In this document: positions 1 to 7,775 of the stretch, piece by piece
Numbering within the stretch: position 1 is the first letter of the stretch
Layout of the letters: each line of letters begins with the position of its first letter
Origin: Paenibacillus hemerocallicola
GTDB lineage: Bacteria > Bacillota > Bacilli > Paenibacillales > NBRC-103111
Direction of reading: 5' to 3'
Assembly (NCBI RefSeq): GCF_006265175.1
Contig: NZ_VDCQ01000066.1
Coordinates: forward strand, 1-55,484
DNA length: 55,484 nt
Made by a program: the position numbers and the translations under genes
The notes under the pieces: generated by a model
The model's database searches: none
The model's input: only the letters and a program-made list of their open reading frames with translations
Told to the model about the DNA's origin: nothing

Positions 1-1
1 C

Positions 2-955
2 GAGATCATCGGCGTACCTAACCAGTTTTCCAAGATGAGAGCTATTTCTGAACGGGTGCTTCAGGCCATGCAGCCTGCACAGCTAGAGCTGGCTTTGCAG
101 GTAATGGACAAGCTCGTAAACAAAGAGGATCACGCAGACAAAGGATGGAAGCTGCTTCTAGAGCGGACTACATACGAAGCAGATCGCGCCGAACGACAGT
201 ACCAGCAGGTTGAGCCAGAGAACAGACTCGTAGCCAGAAGCCTTGAAGCCAAGTGGAACGAAAAGCTACTAGAGCTGGAACGTGTCCAAACCGAATACGC
301 GCAGTACCGTGCGAGACTCAGTTGGAGGCCCTCCGATGAGGATCGTGCTGAAATCTTAGAGTTAGCCAACACTCTGCCTCGAATCTGGAGTGCTGCTACT
401 ACGGTTTCCAAAGATCGAAAGCGCATCATCCGTCTGCTGATTGGGGACGTTACTGTCTTTGCTGAAGCCAGAAATCCAGAAGTTCGGTTAGGGCTTCGTT
501 GGCGTAACCATTGCTCTGAAGAGCTGGTAGCAAAGAAACCTTTGCCTAAAGGCATGGAACGAAAACATACGACGGAAACGGCAGACCTTGTTCGTGAGCT
601 TGCCGTAACTCTGACAGATGACCAGATTGCAATGGTTTTCAATGAACAAGGCCGTCGCACACCCGAGGGCAGAGCTTTCACCACGGCTTCAATTAGGTGG
701 CTGCGTTACCTGCATAAGATACCAGCCTATTTTGTGCCGCGGCGCGGGCTAACGGTAAAGGAGGTTGCTGAGAAGCTTGCTGTCTCAGCACATGTTGTCT
801 ACTACTGGATAGAACGAAGCATGTTGAAAGCTCATAAGCAAGGTCCAGGCCATCCCTGGGATATCTTGTTGGATGATGAACAAGAAGCAGCACTCCGGCA
901 ACGTGTCCTTGAATCTGGACACCACAACCATGGTAAGAAACAAGAACATGTTTAA
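2..955 (+). CDS. Large serine recombinase, C-terminal part (cut by window edge)
   Basis: The frame is open from base 2 and the start lies outside the window, so only about 317 C-terminal residues are seen. The serine-recombinase catalytic domain is not present in the window. What remains is a long charged helical stretch typical of the coiled-coil arm of large serine recombinases, then a C-terminal helix-turn-helix of MerR/excisionase type (LTVKEVAEKLAVSAHVVYYW). Such proteins integrate and excise phages or transposable elements. A reverse-oriented group II intron remnant lies just downstream and accessory genes follow, so this is probably one end of an integrated element. The family call rests on the C-terminal architecture only. 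Confidence 0.65.
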   Translation, partial: EIIGVPNQFSKMRAISERVLQAMQPAQLELALQVMDKLVNKEDHADKGWKLLLERTTYEADRAERQYQQVEPENRLVARSLEAKWNEKLLELERVQTEYAQYRARLSWRPSDEDRAEILELANTLPRIWSAATTVSKDRKRIIRLLIGDVTVFAEARNPEVRLGLRWRNHCSEELVAKKPLPKGMERKHTTETADLVRELAVTLTDDQIAMVFNEQGRRTPEGRAFTTASIRWLRYLHKIPAYFVPRRGLTVKEVAEKLAVSAHVVYYWIERSMLKAHKQGPGHPWDILLDDEQEAALRQRVLESGHHNHGKKQEHV

Positions 956-999
956 GTATGATTACAATTCCAAAACCAAACTGGGAGGCGTGCAGTATG

Positions 1000-1286
1000 A
1001 ATACACGATGGGTACGCTCAGGAGTCGCTTTTTCCCATCTTTCTTTGGAATTTCTACTCCTTTGACTGCTATTGGCATGTAACTGCCCGATGACATCCTG
1101 TCTATTTTATAGAGGTTGTTTTTCAAATCCTTCTCACATGCTATAAAGCCCGTCTTATCCATTCCGGGAGCACCTCGATTCGCTTTGACACGTTTTCTAC
1201 TTTCCCCCTCGACGTTTTGGCGCTCGGGCTTTTCGATTTCCATTAAGGCTCAGACTTCTCCTGTTCCTTGCTTGAGCCTGTGCCAT
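1000..1286 (-). pseudogene. Group II intron reverse transcriptase/maturase, broken N-terminal fragment
   Basis: The minus strand encodes the characteristic N-terminus of LtrA-type intron reverse transcriptases: VKANRGAPGMD, then LKNNLYKI, RMSSGSY, VKGVEIPKK and KKRLLSVP. Intact proteins continue for about 400-600 residues through the YADD polymerase motif, maturase and HNH domains. Here similarity stops after LLSVP near base 1000 and the frame ends at 962. A likely original start (ATG at 1286, encoding MAQAQARN) is out of frame with the conserved part, so there is also a frameshift near base 1250. The gene is therefore doubly broken. It lies antisense to and just downstream of the recombinase. 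Confidence 0.8.
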
Positions 1287-1385
1287 GCTCCTGTAACCTC
1301 TACGCCGATGATCATCTAGCCAGTAATCAGGTTTCCGCTAGACTATATCCCAGTGACCGCTCAAAATCTCTGGTTTCGATCGCAC
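1287..1385 (-). mobile_element. Probable 5' end of the group II intron RNA
   Basis: Upstream of the reverse transcriptase on the minus strand there is about 100 bp of non-coding sequence beginning with GTGCG at 1385, the usual first five bases of a group II intron. The spacing is short for domains I-III, so the RNA part is probably deleted as well. No domain V or VI is visible on the other side, which fits a truncated relic. Confidence 0.45.
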
Positions 1386-1786
1386 ATCATCTTAACGACG
1401 TTTCATCCGTTCTTCACTTTCGTTCAGCTTCATGACACGTACCTGACCGATTTTTTTCCGGCCTTTTCCAATTGCGCTCAGCACCACAACTTTTAATTGC
1501 AGCACCCAATGGCGGTTTAGAATCTACAAATGAATGTCGATTCTGAGGGGCCTTCCCTCATCTCATGCAAAGCACGAAAAGCTGCTTGTTTCCCTCCTTT
1601 CTTTGCCGCTTTTCTTCAGGACACACTAAGCGTCAAATCATTCATCTCTTTGGAAAATTTGATGCTCTGATTTCAGAGCTTGCTACAAAATATTCCATTC
1701 AGGATCGTGATTGGGAGGCTGTTATGCTCCACCAGCAAGCGCAAAAAAGAAGCCATAAAATCAGGCCTCTTGAGTTTTTCCCTATT
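1386..1786. other. Gene-free stretch with no recognisable gene
   Basis: About 400 bp lie between the intron relic and the NmrA-like gene. A plus-strand open stretch at 1565-1764 reads like degraded coding sequence (KRQIIHLFGKFDALISEL) but then runs into the antisense of the reductase gene. I recognise no family in it. It is probably debris from element decay. Confidence 0.4.
1743..1771 (-). terminator. Rho-independent terminator of the NmrA-like gene
   Basis: On the minus strand AAGAGGCC pairs with GGCTTCTT (one G-U pair) around a 9-base loop and is followed by a T-rich run. It begins 15 bases after the reductase stop codon. Confidence 0.7.
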
Positions 1787-2701
1787 TTAGTTAATTTCAA
1801 ACCTATGCCTGTTCTCCTCAACCCATTCCGCAAAAGATTTAAGCTCAACGCCATACTCTCTTGTTTCCTGAATATCGAAGCCGTAACCGGGTACTTCTTC
1901 TAACCACTCCATAAAATAAACCGTTCCTTCCAACATTCCGCGTTTCCGGGTTTCCTCATCGCTTGCAATTTCGAAGACGACTTTTTTATCGAGAACGCGA
2001 CTCAGCGTTTGCGCAATCTCCGTCATGGAAAGTTCGTCGCTTGCGACATTAATATCCTTTCCATGAAACTTCTGCGGATTCTCAAAAGCTGCGCGCGCAA
2101 ATTTGGCCGTATCCTCCCCAGAATTTAATTTTAGAGGAGTATCTCTCTTCAACGTGCCAAACAAAACCCCGTTTTTCAATTCCGGCGCCATAATGGCCGA
2201 GTTGGGCTCTACAAAATTTTCCATAAACCAACAAGGATGCAAAATCGTCCAAGCTTGGAAACCTCCATTACGGATGAGTTCTTCGATTTCGTATTTATTC
2301 TCCCAAGTCTGAGACAGATACTTGTATTTATCCCACCGTGGAAACACATTGCTGCCGGCGACCGAGGTATGCACGACTTGTTCGATTCCGGCTTTTCTTG
2401 CCGCCTCCACCATATTTGCGGCATTTCGCGGTTCAACTGTCTGATCGTAGGGATCGGCGTACTGCACTGAGAAGATTGCCGATACATTGTCCATGGCAGG
2501 TTCGAGCGATGCCGCATCGGCCAAGTCTCCCTGGATCAACTCCGCACCTTTAGCCGCTATCGCTTGAGCAGCAGCCGACTCTAGGTTCCGGGTCAGGATC
2601 CGTACGCGATGACCGTGCTTCAACAACTCGCGAGCTACGTTGCCGCCTTGTGTTCCTGTACCACCTATAACCAGTATCAATCTTGCTTTGTTGGGCTCCA
2701 T
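1787..2701 (-). CDS. NmrA-like NAD(P)-binding oxidoreductase
   Basis: This 304-residue atypical short-chain dehydrogenase of the NmrA/isoflavone-reductase type has the N-terminal Rossmann motif VIGGTGTQGGNVARELL (GxxGxxG) and a following region (RILTRN) that reads a nicotinamide dinucleotide. Such proteins act as redox sensors or reductases in the cytoplasm; the substrate cannot be read from sequence. I chose ATG at 2701 because GGAGAGG sits six bases upstream; a TTG five codons earlier overlaps that site. The gene lies 167 bp downstream of a co-oriented TetR regulator gene, and sites resembling the regulator's own operator lie just upstream, which suggests control by it. Confidence 0.85.
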   Translation of the reverse strand: MEPNKARLILVIGGTGTQGGNVARELLKHGHRVRILTRNLESAAAQAIAAKGAELIQGDLADAASLEPAMDNVSAIFSVQYADPYDQTVEPRNAANMVEAARKAGIEQVVHTSVAGSNVFPRWDKYKYLSQTWENKYEIEELIRNGGFQAWTILHPCWFMENFVEPNSAIMAPELKNGVLFGTLKRDTPLKLNSGEDTAKFARAAFENPQKFHGKDINVASDELSMTEIAQTLSRVLDKKVVFEIASDEETRKRGMLEGTVYFMEWLEEVPGYGFDIQETREYGVELKSFAEWVEENRHRFEIN

Positions 2702-2739
2702 ATCTAACCTCTCCAATCCGAAGGAATAATCGAATTATA

Positions 2740-2774
2740 TTACAAAGGTAAATAAAAGTAAATACCGTGGTAAA
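2740..2774. promoter_or_regulatory. Candidate TetR operator sites before the NmrA-like gene
   Basis: TTACAAAGGTAA (2740-2752 region) and the palindrome TACCGTGGTA (2763-2772) both resemble TTACTTCGGTAA, found in the palindrome upstream of the TetR gene at 3490-3507. Sharing of the TTAC-n3-GGTAA pattern suggests that one repressor binds both places. Confidence 0.45.
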
Positions 2775-2811
2775 GTTTTATTGAACTTAAATTCAAAAAT
2801 GAAATCAAAAT

Positions 2812-2845
2812 ACTAAAAAACGCTCCCTCTTTTGAGCGAAGCGTT
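2812..2845 (-). terminator. Terminator of the TetR regulator gene
   Basis: On the minus strand AACGCT...AGCGTT closes a stem with an inner CTC/GAG pairing, followed by TTTTTTAG. It lies 24 bp past the regulator stop codon. Confidence 0.65.
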
Positions 2846-2868
2846 ACCTTTTACAACCCCTATTCGCC

Positions 2869-3432
2869 TTACACGACCAGCAAAATTTCAAACTGCTTCC
2901 TGGTTTCTTCCAGAATATCGAAACTGCCGCCCATAATGGCCCAATTCAGAATGACTCCATTGGCTATAATACACATCGAGTCAAGCAAATCCTCTGCGCT
3001 CGCCGGATTTTTGATTTGTCCCGCGTCTTTGGCCCGTTGAACCAGCGTGGGAATAACGCTGCTCAATAGTGATGACTTGCCTTTATCGAGCGGAAGGGTC
3101 TGGTTCCGAAGGTGGACCCTGTAATTTTCCTTCGTCATTTCGACTCCCAAACGAACCATGTGCTTCACGTAAATCTCCATTCCTTTTATCGCCTGATCGG
3201 CATAATCGGTGACGGACAGAATGTCCAGTACATCATTGTTGGAGATCATATTGTCAAACGAAAAAACCTCGGAAATCAACTCATCCTTGGATTTAAAATG
3301 GTAGTAAAACGCGGTTTTGGTCACATTGATCTCTTTGCAAATTTGATTGATCGTGACTTGATCGAATCCATATTTATTAAATAACTGGATGCTTGCGGTC
3401 AAAATAGCTTCTTTGGTTGCCCCTCTACTCAT
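2869..3432 (-). CDS. TetR/AcrR family transcriptional regulator
   Basis: The protein has 187 residues. The N-terminal helix-turn-helix is clear: KEAILTASIQLFNKYGF, then TINQICKEINVTKTAFYYHF (about residues 25-44), the standard TetR DNA-binding fold with its YYHFKSKDEL ending. The C-terminal two thirds form the helical ligand-binding and dimer domain, which varies too much to predict a ligand. The start is ATG at 3432 with GGGGGGAA just upstream. The gene is co-oriented with the NmrA-like reductase, probably its target. A perfect palindrome at 3490-3507 lies 57 bp upstream of the start, consistent with autorepression. Confidence 0.9.
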   Translation of the reverse strand: MSRGATKEAILTASIQLFNKYGFDQVTINQICKEINVTKTAFYYHFKSKDELISEVFSFDNMISNNDVLDILSVTDYADQAIKGMEIYVKHMVRLGVEMTKENYRVHLRNQTLPLDKGKSSLLSSVIPTLVQRAKDAGQIKNPASAEDLLDSMCIIANGVILNWAIMGGSFDILEETRKQFEILLVV

Positions 3433-3489
3433 TTCTTCCCCCCAACTCCTTTGCCATTATTATAAATCATTTTACTAAGAATTAATATT

Positions 3490-3507
3490 ACATTACTTCG
3501 GTAATGT
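3490..3507. promoter_or_regulatory. Palindromic operator upstream of the TetR gene
   Basis: ACATTAC-TTCG-GTAATGT is a perfect 7-bp inverted repeat 57 bp upstream of the regulator start, in the expected promoter region. A related sequence (CTTGGTAATAT) lies about 35 bp further upstream. Confidence 0.6.
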
Positions 3508-3606
3508 TCTTTGTTATTTTAGTATTTACTTTGATTTGTCTTGGTAATATCACGATGCGCTCTCCCACGGATGGTCATTTACACAGCTCTAGGCACTTTA
3601 CCATTC

Positions 3607-3912
3607 CTATCCGTGAGAACCCTTTCGTTTATTTGCTGATGCAATAAGTTGTACGGATGCTGCTTTACGTAATCTCGAACTTTCTAATGCTTCCTTTGTT
3701 TCAGCAGCAGTCAATAATTCTTCAGGGGCAAAACTAATAACTTGTCCATCCATGCTCCAACATTCAATTTCAGACCTGGTTTTACTCATGACACTTAAAG
3801 TCTTTGCAGAAGAATTGTCTGATTCGATTTTTCGAATGACAATATCCCCTTTATTGAATTTATTTACATTTAGATTTTCAGGATGTTGCAATTCATAGTT
3901 TTCCTTCTTCAA
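3607..3912 (-). CDS. Hypothetical 101-residue protein
   Basis: I do not recognise this protein. It is hydrophilic, with a central segment (KFNKGDIVIRKIES ... SFAPEELLTAAE) that reads like a small beta-rich domain: 'GDIV' followed by 'MDGQVISFAPEEL' recalls short SH3-like folds found in phage and accessory genes. The tail is basic. The frame opens with TTG at 3912, nine bases after the stop of a decayed membrane-protein gene, and has no good ribosome site of its own. A later in-frame TTG is better placed behind AAGAAGGA. The pair looks like a former two-gene operon. Confidence 0.5.
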   Translation of the reverse strand: MKKENYELQHPENLNVNKFNKGDIVIRKIESDNSSAKTLSVMSKTRSEIECWSMDGQVISFAPEELLTAAETKEALESSRLRKAASVQLIASANKRKGSHG

Positions 3913-3921
3913 GGCTTTATT

Positions 3922-4109
3922 TCATTTTAAATTTTGAACTATAACAAGTGCCAGTATTATTAGCAGAGATATTGCACCGATAACCACTGGTAAGTTAAAT
4001 GTTAATAAAAGGTACAGAAGCGGTTGCTAAACTGATGATTACAGTCTTGACGTTGTCTTTTTAACAAATCCCATACACTTTCTTTGAGCAACTTAACTAC
4101 ATTTTCCAT
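3922..4109 (-). pseudogene. Small two-TM membrane protein, broken by two homopolymer frameshifts
   Basis: Reading the minus strand across frames gives one coherent protein of about 62 residues. It begins MENVVKLLKESVWDLL from ATG at 4109 with GGGGTGG upstream, continues as VKTVIISLATASVPF in another frame, and ends TFNLPVVIGAISLLIILALV and VQNLK in a third. Two hydrophobic helices are evident. The frame changes fall at an A-run (4058-4062, one base too long) and a T-run (4007-4010, one base too short) on the coding strand. The stop at 3922 is nine bases before the next gene. I do not recognise the family. Confidence 0.5.
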
Positions 4110-4181
4110 CCGCACCACCCCAACATTTACATATCCTCACCATCAATTTCCGATATATTATATTTGTTCAAAGTTGACATT

Positions 4182-4215
4182 AAAAATCCCCCTGAACCAA
4201 TACAGTCCAGAGGGA
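4182..4215 (-). terminator. Rho-independent terminator
   Basis: On the minus strand TCCCTCTG pairs with CAGGGGGA and is followed by TTTTTAAT. It could end leftward transcription from the FAD oxidoreductase region. Confidence 0.55.
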
Positions 4216-4284
4216 ATTTTGTATAACTATTGGATTCAATATCAGGAAGTCATTCCACACTGTCCTCATTTGTTGGGAACACGA

Positions 4285-4315
4285 ACAAAAGCCCAGACCA
4301 TTTGAAATTGGGCTT
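4285..4315 (-). terminator. Terminator-like hairpin
   Basis: On the minus strand AAGCCCA pairs with TGGGCTT, followed by a short T-run (TTTTGTTC). It is weaker than the hairpin at 4182-4215. Confidence 0.4.
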
Positions 4316-4449
4316 CAACTTGCAGGTAAATGTGGCTCCAATAATCTTTCCCAAATAAGCAATACACAGCACTCAACATGTGTGGGATACGTAAAATGGA
4401 CAAACCTCATGTAATAGGTTGAGACACGGGAAAGTGAAAAACAAACAAA

Positions 4450-5187
4450 TTAAAATCTGGATAGTCGACAACTTTCTAATTCTTTCATCTGCACGTTGTC
4501 TATAATCTCATTTGCAGCCAAGCGGCTAACAATAGGAGCTAGCGTAATAGCTGAATGCATAACTGCTAGATAAAGACCCTTTATCTGATCATGAAATCCA
4601 ACAATGGGGTAACCGTCTTCAGGCATGGGTCTCATTCCTACCTTGATACTTTCCAGCTCCAAATTCTCCCCTCCTTTTAAATTGTGACGAAGTATTTCAA
4701 ATGCTCGTTTTCCAATTGCCTCTGGCCCATTTTCTTCAGACTCATCAATATAATCTTCCGCGGCTATTAAAGTATCATTTGTTAGTTGTCTTGCTTCAAA
4801 TCTTGAATTGGAAATTAAAGTATGGATTAACTTTTCTTTTGATTTCATGCGAATTATAATTGAAGGCGAAGGAGCAACAGGAACATCGAAGCCTACTGGC
4901 TTACAGAGCTCGGGTAAAGCTGTACCAGTTGCTAATACAATAACATCTGATTCTATAAAACCATTTGAGGTGTATACACCAACAGCCTCAGAGCCCTCTT
5001 TTTTTATTTGCATAACTTTTGTATCAAAAAGTATATTCGCTCCATTTTCTTCTGCTTTTTTCACCAAAAGATTTGTTGTTAAAATAGGATCTACTGCGCC
5101 TTCTTCATAAGCAAAAATAGCTTCCTCTGGATATTCCTTCAAATTAGGTTCATTGCGAACCATCAATATTAGACACTCCACATGCAT
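4450..5187 (-). pseudogene. FAD-dependent oxidoreductase (DAO family), N-terminally truncated
   Basis: The 245 residues match the C-terminal two thirds of DAO-type amine/amino-acid oxidases such as glycine oxidase: EPNLKEYPEEAIF and EEGAVDPILTTNLLVKKAEE, then a central ATG element (VIVLATGTALPELCK) and the C-terminal FAD-binding segment (VGMRPMPEDGYPIVG). The N-terminal Rossmann GxGxxG motif and about 130 residues are missing, so FAD cannot be bound normally. The first eight residues (MHVECLIL) do not belong to the family and mark the deletion joint near 5165. There is no ribosome site at the ATG. This is almost certainly a dead fragment. Confidence 0.8.
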
Positions 5188-5539
5188 CGAATGTGTGTAC
5201 TTAAATACCTACATGGATATTTAACATCCACGCCTCTATCCTTAACACGTACCTCTGCTTTACCACTACTTATGGTACGGTTCAGCTTAACGGGGCTATC
5301 GGCGAAAAATCCACCGTGGTGCTTAACTGCCACCGTTCTTGACTCATTACATTAGCACTCGTCCCGAGCCAAACAAAATATTGCGATACGATAAGCAAAT
5401 TAAGTAATCGTCCAATTTTTTAATCGTTACTCCAGCAACGCCTCAAAAAATTCGGGCTTTCCCATTTGGCCAACGTTCCGTATGATTTAGAAACCTCAAG
5501 TTGAGACTTCTTAAACTTAAATATACGGAGGCCAAGAAA
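5188..5539. other. Gene-free stretch with a possible divergent repeat copy
   Basis: No gene is visible. At about 5280-5302 the plus strand reads TTCAGCTTAACGGGGCTATC, which weakly resembles the reverse complement of the palindromic repeat at 5945, 7697 and 8295. No trace of the missing oxidoreductase N-terminus is found here. Confidence 0.35.
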
Positions 5540-5761
5540 ATGTTGACATGGGAAGATATTCAAAAACAATACGATGTTCTATTCGTTGCCAATCTTAACG
5601 AAATGGTATCAAATGGTCGCTCTGCCGGCAGTATTATTGACACATATCAAGAAGGCTTACTTAGCCTCTATGACCGCTGGAACGAAGCTAAGTATCTACA
5701 TATAGACGAATTTATGTACGAGTTCATATCATTTTCAGTCCGCGTTTACCGCTACGCTTAG
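5540..5761 (+). CDS. Hypothetical 73-residue protein
   Basis: I do not recognise the family. ATG at 5540 has GGAGG eight bases upstream, a strong ribosome site, so I prefer it to the earlier start at 5501. The protein is acidic, aromatic-rich and apparently all-helical (MLTWEDIQKQYDVLF ... YQEGLLSLYDRWNEAKYLHI), with no signal peptide or membrane segment. It is one of the few plus-strand genes in the accessory segment. A hairpin (GGCCGTCGA/TCGGCGGCC) lies about 150 bp downstream, near 5912-5934. Confidence 0.55.
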   Translation: MLTWEDIQKQYDVLFVANLNEMVSNGRSAGSIIDTYQEGLLSLYDRWNEAKYLHIDEFMYEFISFSVRVYRYA

Positions 5762-5944
5762 TAAAGTGAGGAGAACTTCCCTAGTGGGCTTGTCACCCCC
5801 TCAGAATACGTGCCCATAGGTGTAGCCCGTATATAATTGTCGCTAGAGAAGCGTAAATCAAAGAAGGCTTAATCCCAGTGCTAGGAGCAAGCTTCCATAA
5901 TATACACACAAGGCCGTCGAAGTACTCGGCGGCCGTTCTGATAG

Positions 5945-5976
5945 TTCAACTATCGTATCCGTTAGTTTAACGTTAG
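5945..5976. repeat. Palindromic intergenic repeat, copy 1
   Basis: It reads CTATC-GTAT-CCGTTAG-TTTAACG and contains CGTTA-GTT-TAACG as a perfect inverted repeat. It lies 16 bp beyond the stop codon of the Imm11/LRR gene, and shares the CTATC..(C)CCGTTAG...AACGG layout with the copies at 7697 and 8295. Confidence 0.55.
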
Positions 5977-5991
5977 TGTACTGGTACATGC

Positions 5992-7578
5992 TTACCTTTT
6001 GCGGTTCGAGTCATTAAATAACTTCGCCAATCCATCTGGCTGTGTCCAAGACACTACAAATTTTTTGCTCTTAATGATGTCCTCCATACTCTTTCTGGAG
6101 ATATCTGTCATACCCTCATGCGAGATCGATAAGTATTCTAACTTCGGAAATCCCGATAGCAGGAATCTCCAATCCTCGGTTTGGATGCCGTCGATATATA
6201 AATAACGGAGTTTCGGTAGGTGCAGTTCGTGTATATTCTTTACCGGGTTATTTCTCAGGATAACACAGTCTAACTCAGATAATCGGTTGAGAGGAAGGAT
6301 ATCTTCGATTTGGTTGTTTACTACGTCGATCCGCGTTAGCGATGGAATAAAAGTCAACGGTAACAAATCAGTAAGAGAGTTGTCCGAAAAACATATAGAG
6401 CTTAAATTTGGAAGTTTGAGGTCATACATGATCTCAATGTTTGTTAACCCGCATTTGATCACGGCCAATGAATGGAGACTATCCGGGAGATGTTTTAGCT
6501 CGTTTTCATCGAACTCCGAATTGTTACTGATCATGAATTCGAGCAGATTCTTGGCATACTCCATTCCGCTTAGAGAGGCCACAAGGCCGTCGTCATACTT
6601 CGGAAATATATGGCGCAATTTAAGCATATTGATGTCCGTGAGATTATCCTTAAACAACTTAAGGTGTGCGCGGACCATACGCTCTAGGTTCTTATCCTTA
6701 AAAATAATGATGTTGCCCTTTGGTCCATTCACTTCATGAGATAACTCCGCAAAATACTCCTGAACAACCAACTCGCTTTCGGAGTTTTCATAAACATACC
6801 ACTGCCGTTCAAAAAACAATGGTGGAATATACATCGGATCTATCCACCGCACGGTTTCATCATCAAAGATCTCACCTATCACTAGACTTCCATTTTCTTT
6901 CTTCAAAATACTGTTACTCTCGCGAACAAATTTACTCAAACTCAATAAGTCCATTGCATTCTGGTAGGAAACCTTGTCGCGGGTTGCAAGGCGTTTGTAG
7001 TAAGGATCAAATCGTTTAAGCCGCTCTTTCCGTGCCTCCTCTGAGTTCTCTGTATCCCAAAGCTTGATAAACTGGAATGTCTTCAGTTTATGGGCTTCAA
7101 CTGCATCTTTAAAATCATCTGTAACGTAAATACGCGTAGTCAAGTGCTGCGGCAAACGGAACATATGGACTTCCGGTTCTATCTTCTCGGCACAAATATG
7201 TACGAACTCCGAGAAAAAACCGTAACCAATCTTACGCTCCATTGGATTGGTCATGTCGACAAAGTTTTGCACACGATTAACCTTCACCGCAAATAACTCA
7301 TGCTCCTCATGAAGCAAGGGAAGGAATTCAACATCGCTGCCTATAAGCGGCGTGAGGACCTTCTTTGCTCTTACCGTAAGGACAGGAAAACCCATCATAA
7401 AATCGATGTAGTCGCTCTTATTGCCCTTTCGCTTGGTAACGACTTTTAGCGGCTCCCACAAGTGGCCTTCCTCTTTGTAGTAAGACCTGATCCGGTCACC
7501 ATCTTGTTCATATGACTCCAGTTCAATACGCATAGACTTTTCTGACGCAACCAGCAACCAAATTTTTATTTTTCTCAA
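5992..7578 (-). CDS. Imm11-like / leucine-rich-repeat protein
   Basis: The protein has 528 residues and is cytoplasmic, with no signal peptide. Residues about 50-200 resemble the Imm11 (DUF1629) immunity domain: GFPVLTVRAKKVL, then SDVEFLPLLHEEHELFAVKV and a later YVTDDFKDAVEAHKLKTFQFIKLW. The middle part (about 210-340) is unrecognised. Residues about 360-510 form leucine-rich repeats of bacterial type (LPDSLHSLAVIKCGL, LPNLSSICFSDNSLTDL, IPSLTRIDVVNNQI, LRNNPVKNIHEL). Imm11 proteins protect against contact-dependent polymorphic toxins, but no toxin gene is adjacent. The TTG start at 7578 sits directly on a GGAG, so the exact start is doubtful. Palindromic repeats lie on both sides. Confidence 0.7.
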   Translation of the reverse strand: MRKIKIWLLVASEKSMRIELESYEQDGDRIRSYYKEEGHLWEPLKVVTKRKGNKSDYIDFMMGFPVLTVRAKKVLTPLIGSDVEFLPLLHEEHELFAVKVNRVQNFVDMTNPMERKIGYGFFSEFVHICAEKIEPEVHMFRLPQHLTTRIYVTDDFKDAVEAHKLKTFQFIKLWDTENSEEARKERLKRFDPYYKRLATRDKVSYQNAMDLLSLSKFVRESNSILKKENGSLVIGEIFDDETVRWIDPMYIPPLFFERQWYVYENSESELVVQEYFAELSHEVNGPKGNIIIFKDKNLERMVRAHLKLFKDNLTDINMLKLRHIFPKYDDGLVASLSGMEYAKNLLEFMISNNSEFDENELKHLPDSLHSLAVIKCGLTNIEIMYDLKLPNLSSICFSDNSLTDLLPLTFIPSLTRIDVVNNQIEDILPLNRLSELDCVILRNNPVKNIHELHLPKLRYLYIDGIQTEDWRFLLSGFPKLEYLSISHEGMTDISRKSMEDIIKSKKFVVSWTQPDGLAKLFNDSNRKR

Positions 7579-7696
7579 CTCCGATCACTCTATTTTCACA
7601 AATTCAAATCTTAGTTCATTCTAGGATTTTTGCCGCATGAATCAAAGATAGCGGCACTACCACCATAATAAATAATAATCTAATATTCTCCCATAT

Positions 7697-7732
7697 TGTT
7701 GTACTATCCTACCCGTTAGCGCAACGGCTAAT
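7697..7732. repeat. Palindromic intergenic repeat, copy 2
   Basis: It reads TTGTTGTACTATCCTAC then CCGTTAGCGCAACGG (an inverted repeat) and CTAA. It lies 44 bp past the stop of the GNAT gene and 119 bp before the Imm11/LRR start, so it sits between the two units. Confidence 0.6.
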
Positions 7733-7775
7733 AAAGCATAAGAACTTCCATTAATTATATATTTTAGACACATTT

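Larger units (their letters stand above)
4110..4449. other. Gene-free stretch with two terminator-like hairpins
   Basis: No open frame here has a ribosome site or a recognisable product. The stretch carries two stem-loops described separately, both pointing leftward, downstream of the truncated FAD oxidoreductase. Confidence 0.5.

Noticed and set aside
130-684. 184-codon minus-strand frame opposite the recombinase
   Set aside because: It has no ribosome site, its composition mirrors the plus-strand gene and it resembles no family; it is a shadow.
4084-4305. 73-codon plus-strand frame MSNLTTFSIRTT
   Set aside because: No ribosome site, and it overlaps the start of the decayed membrane protein and two terminator-like hairpins.
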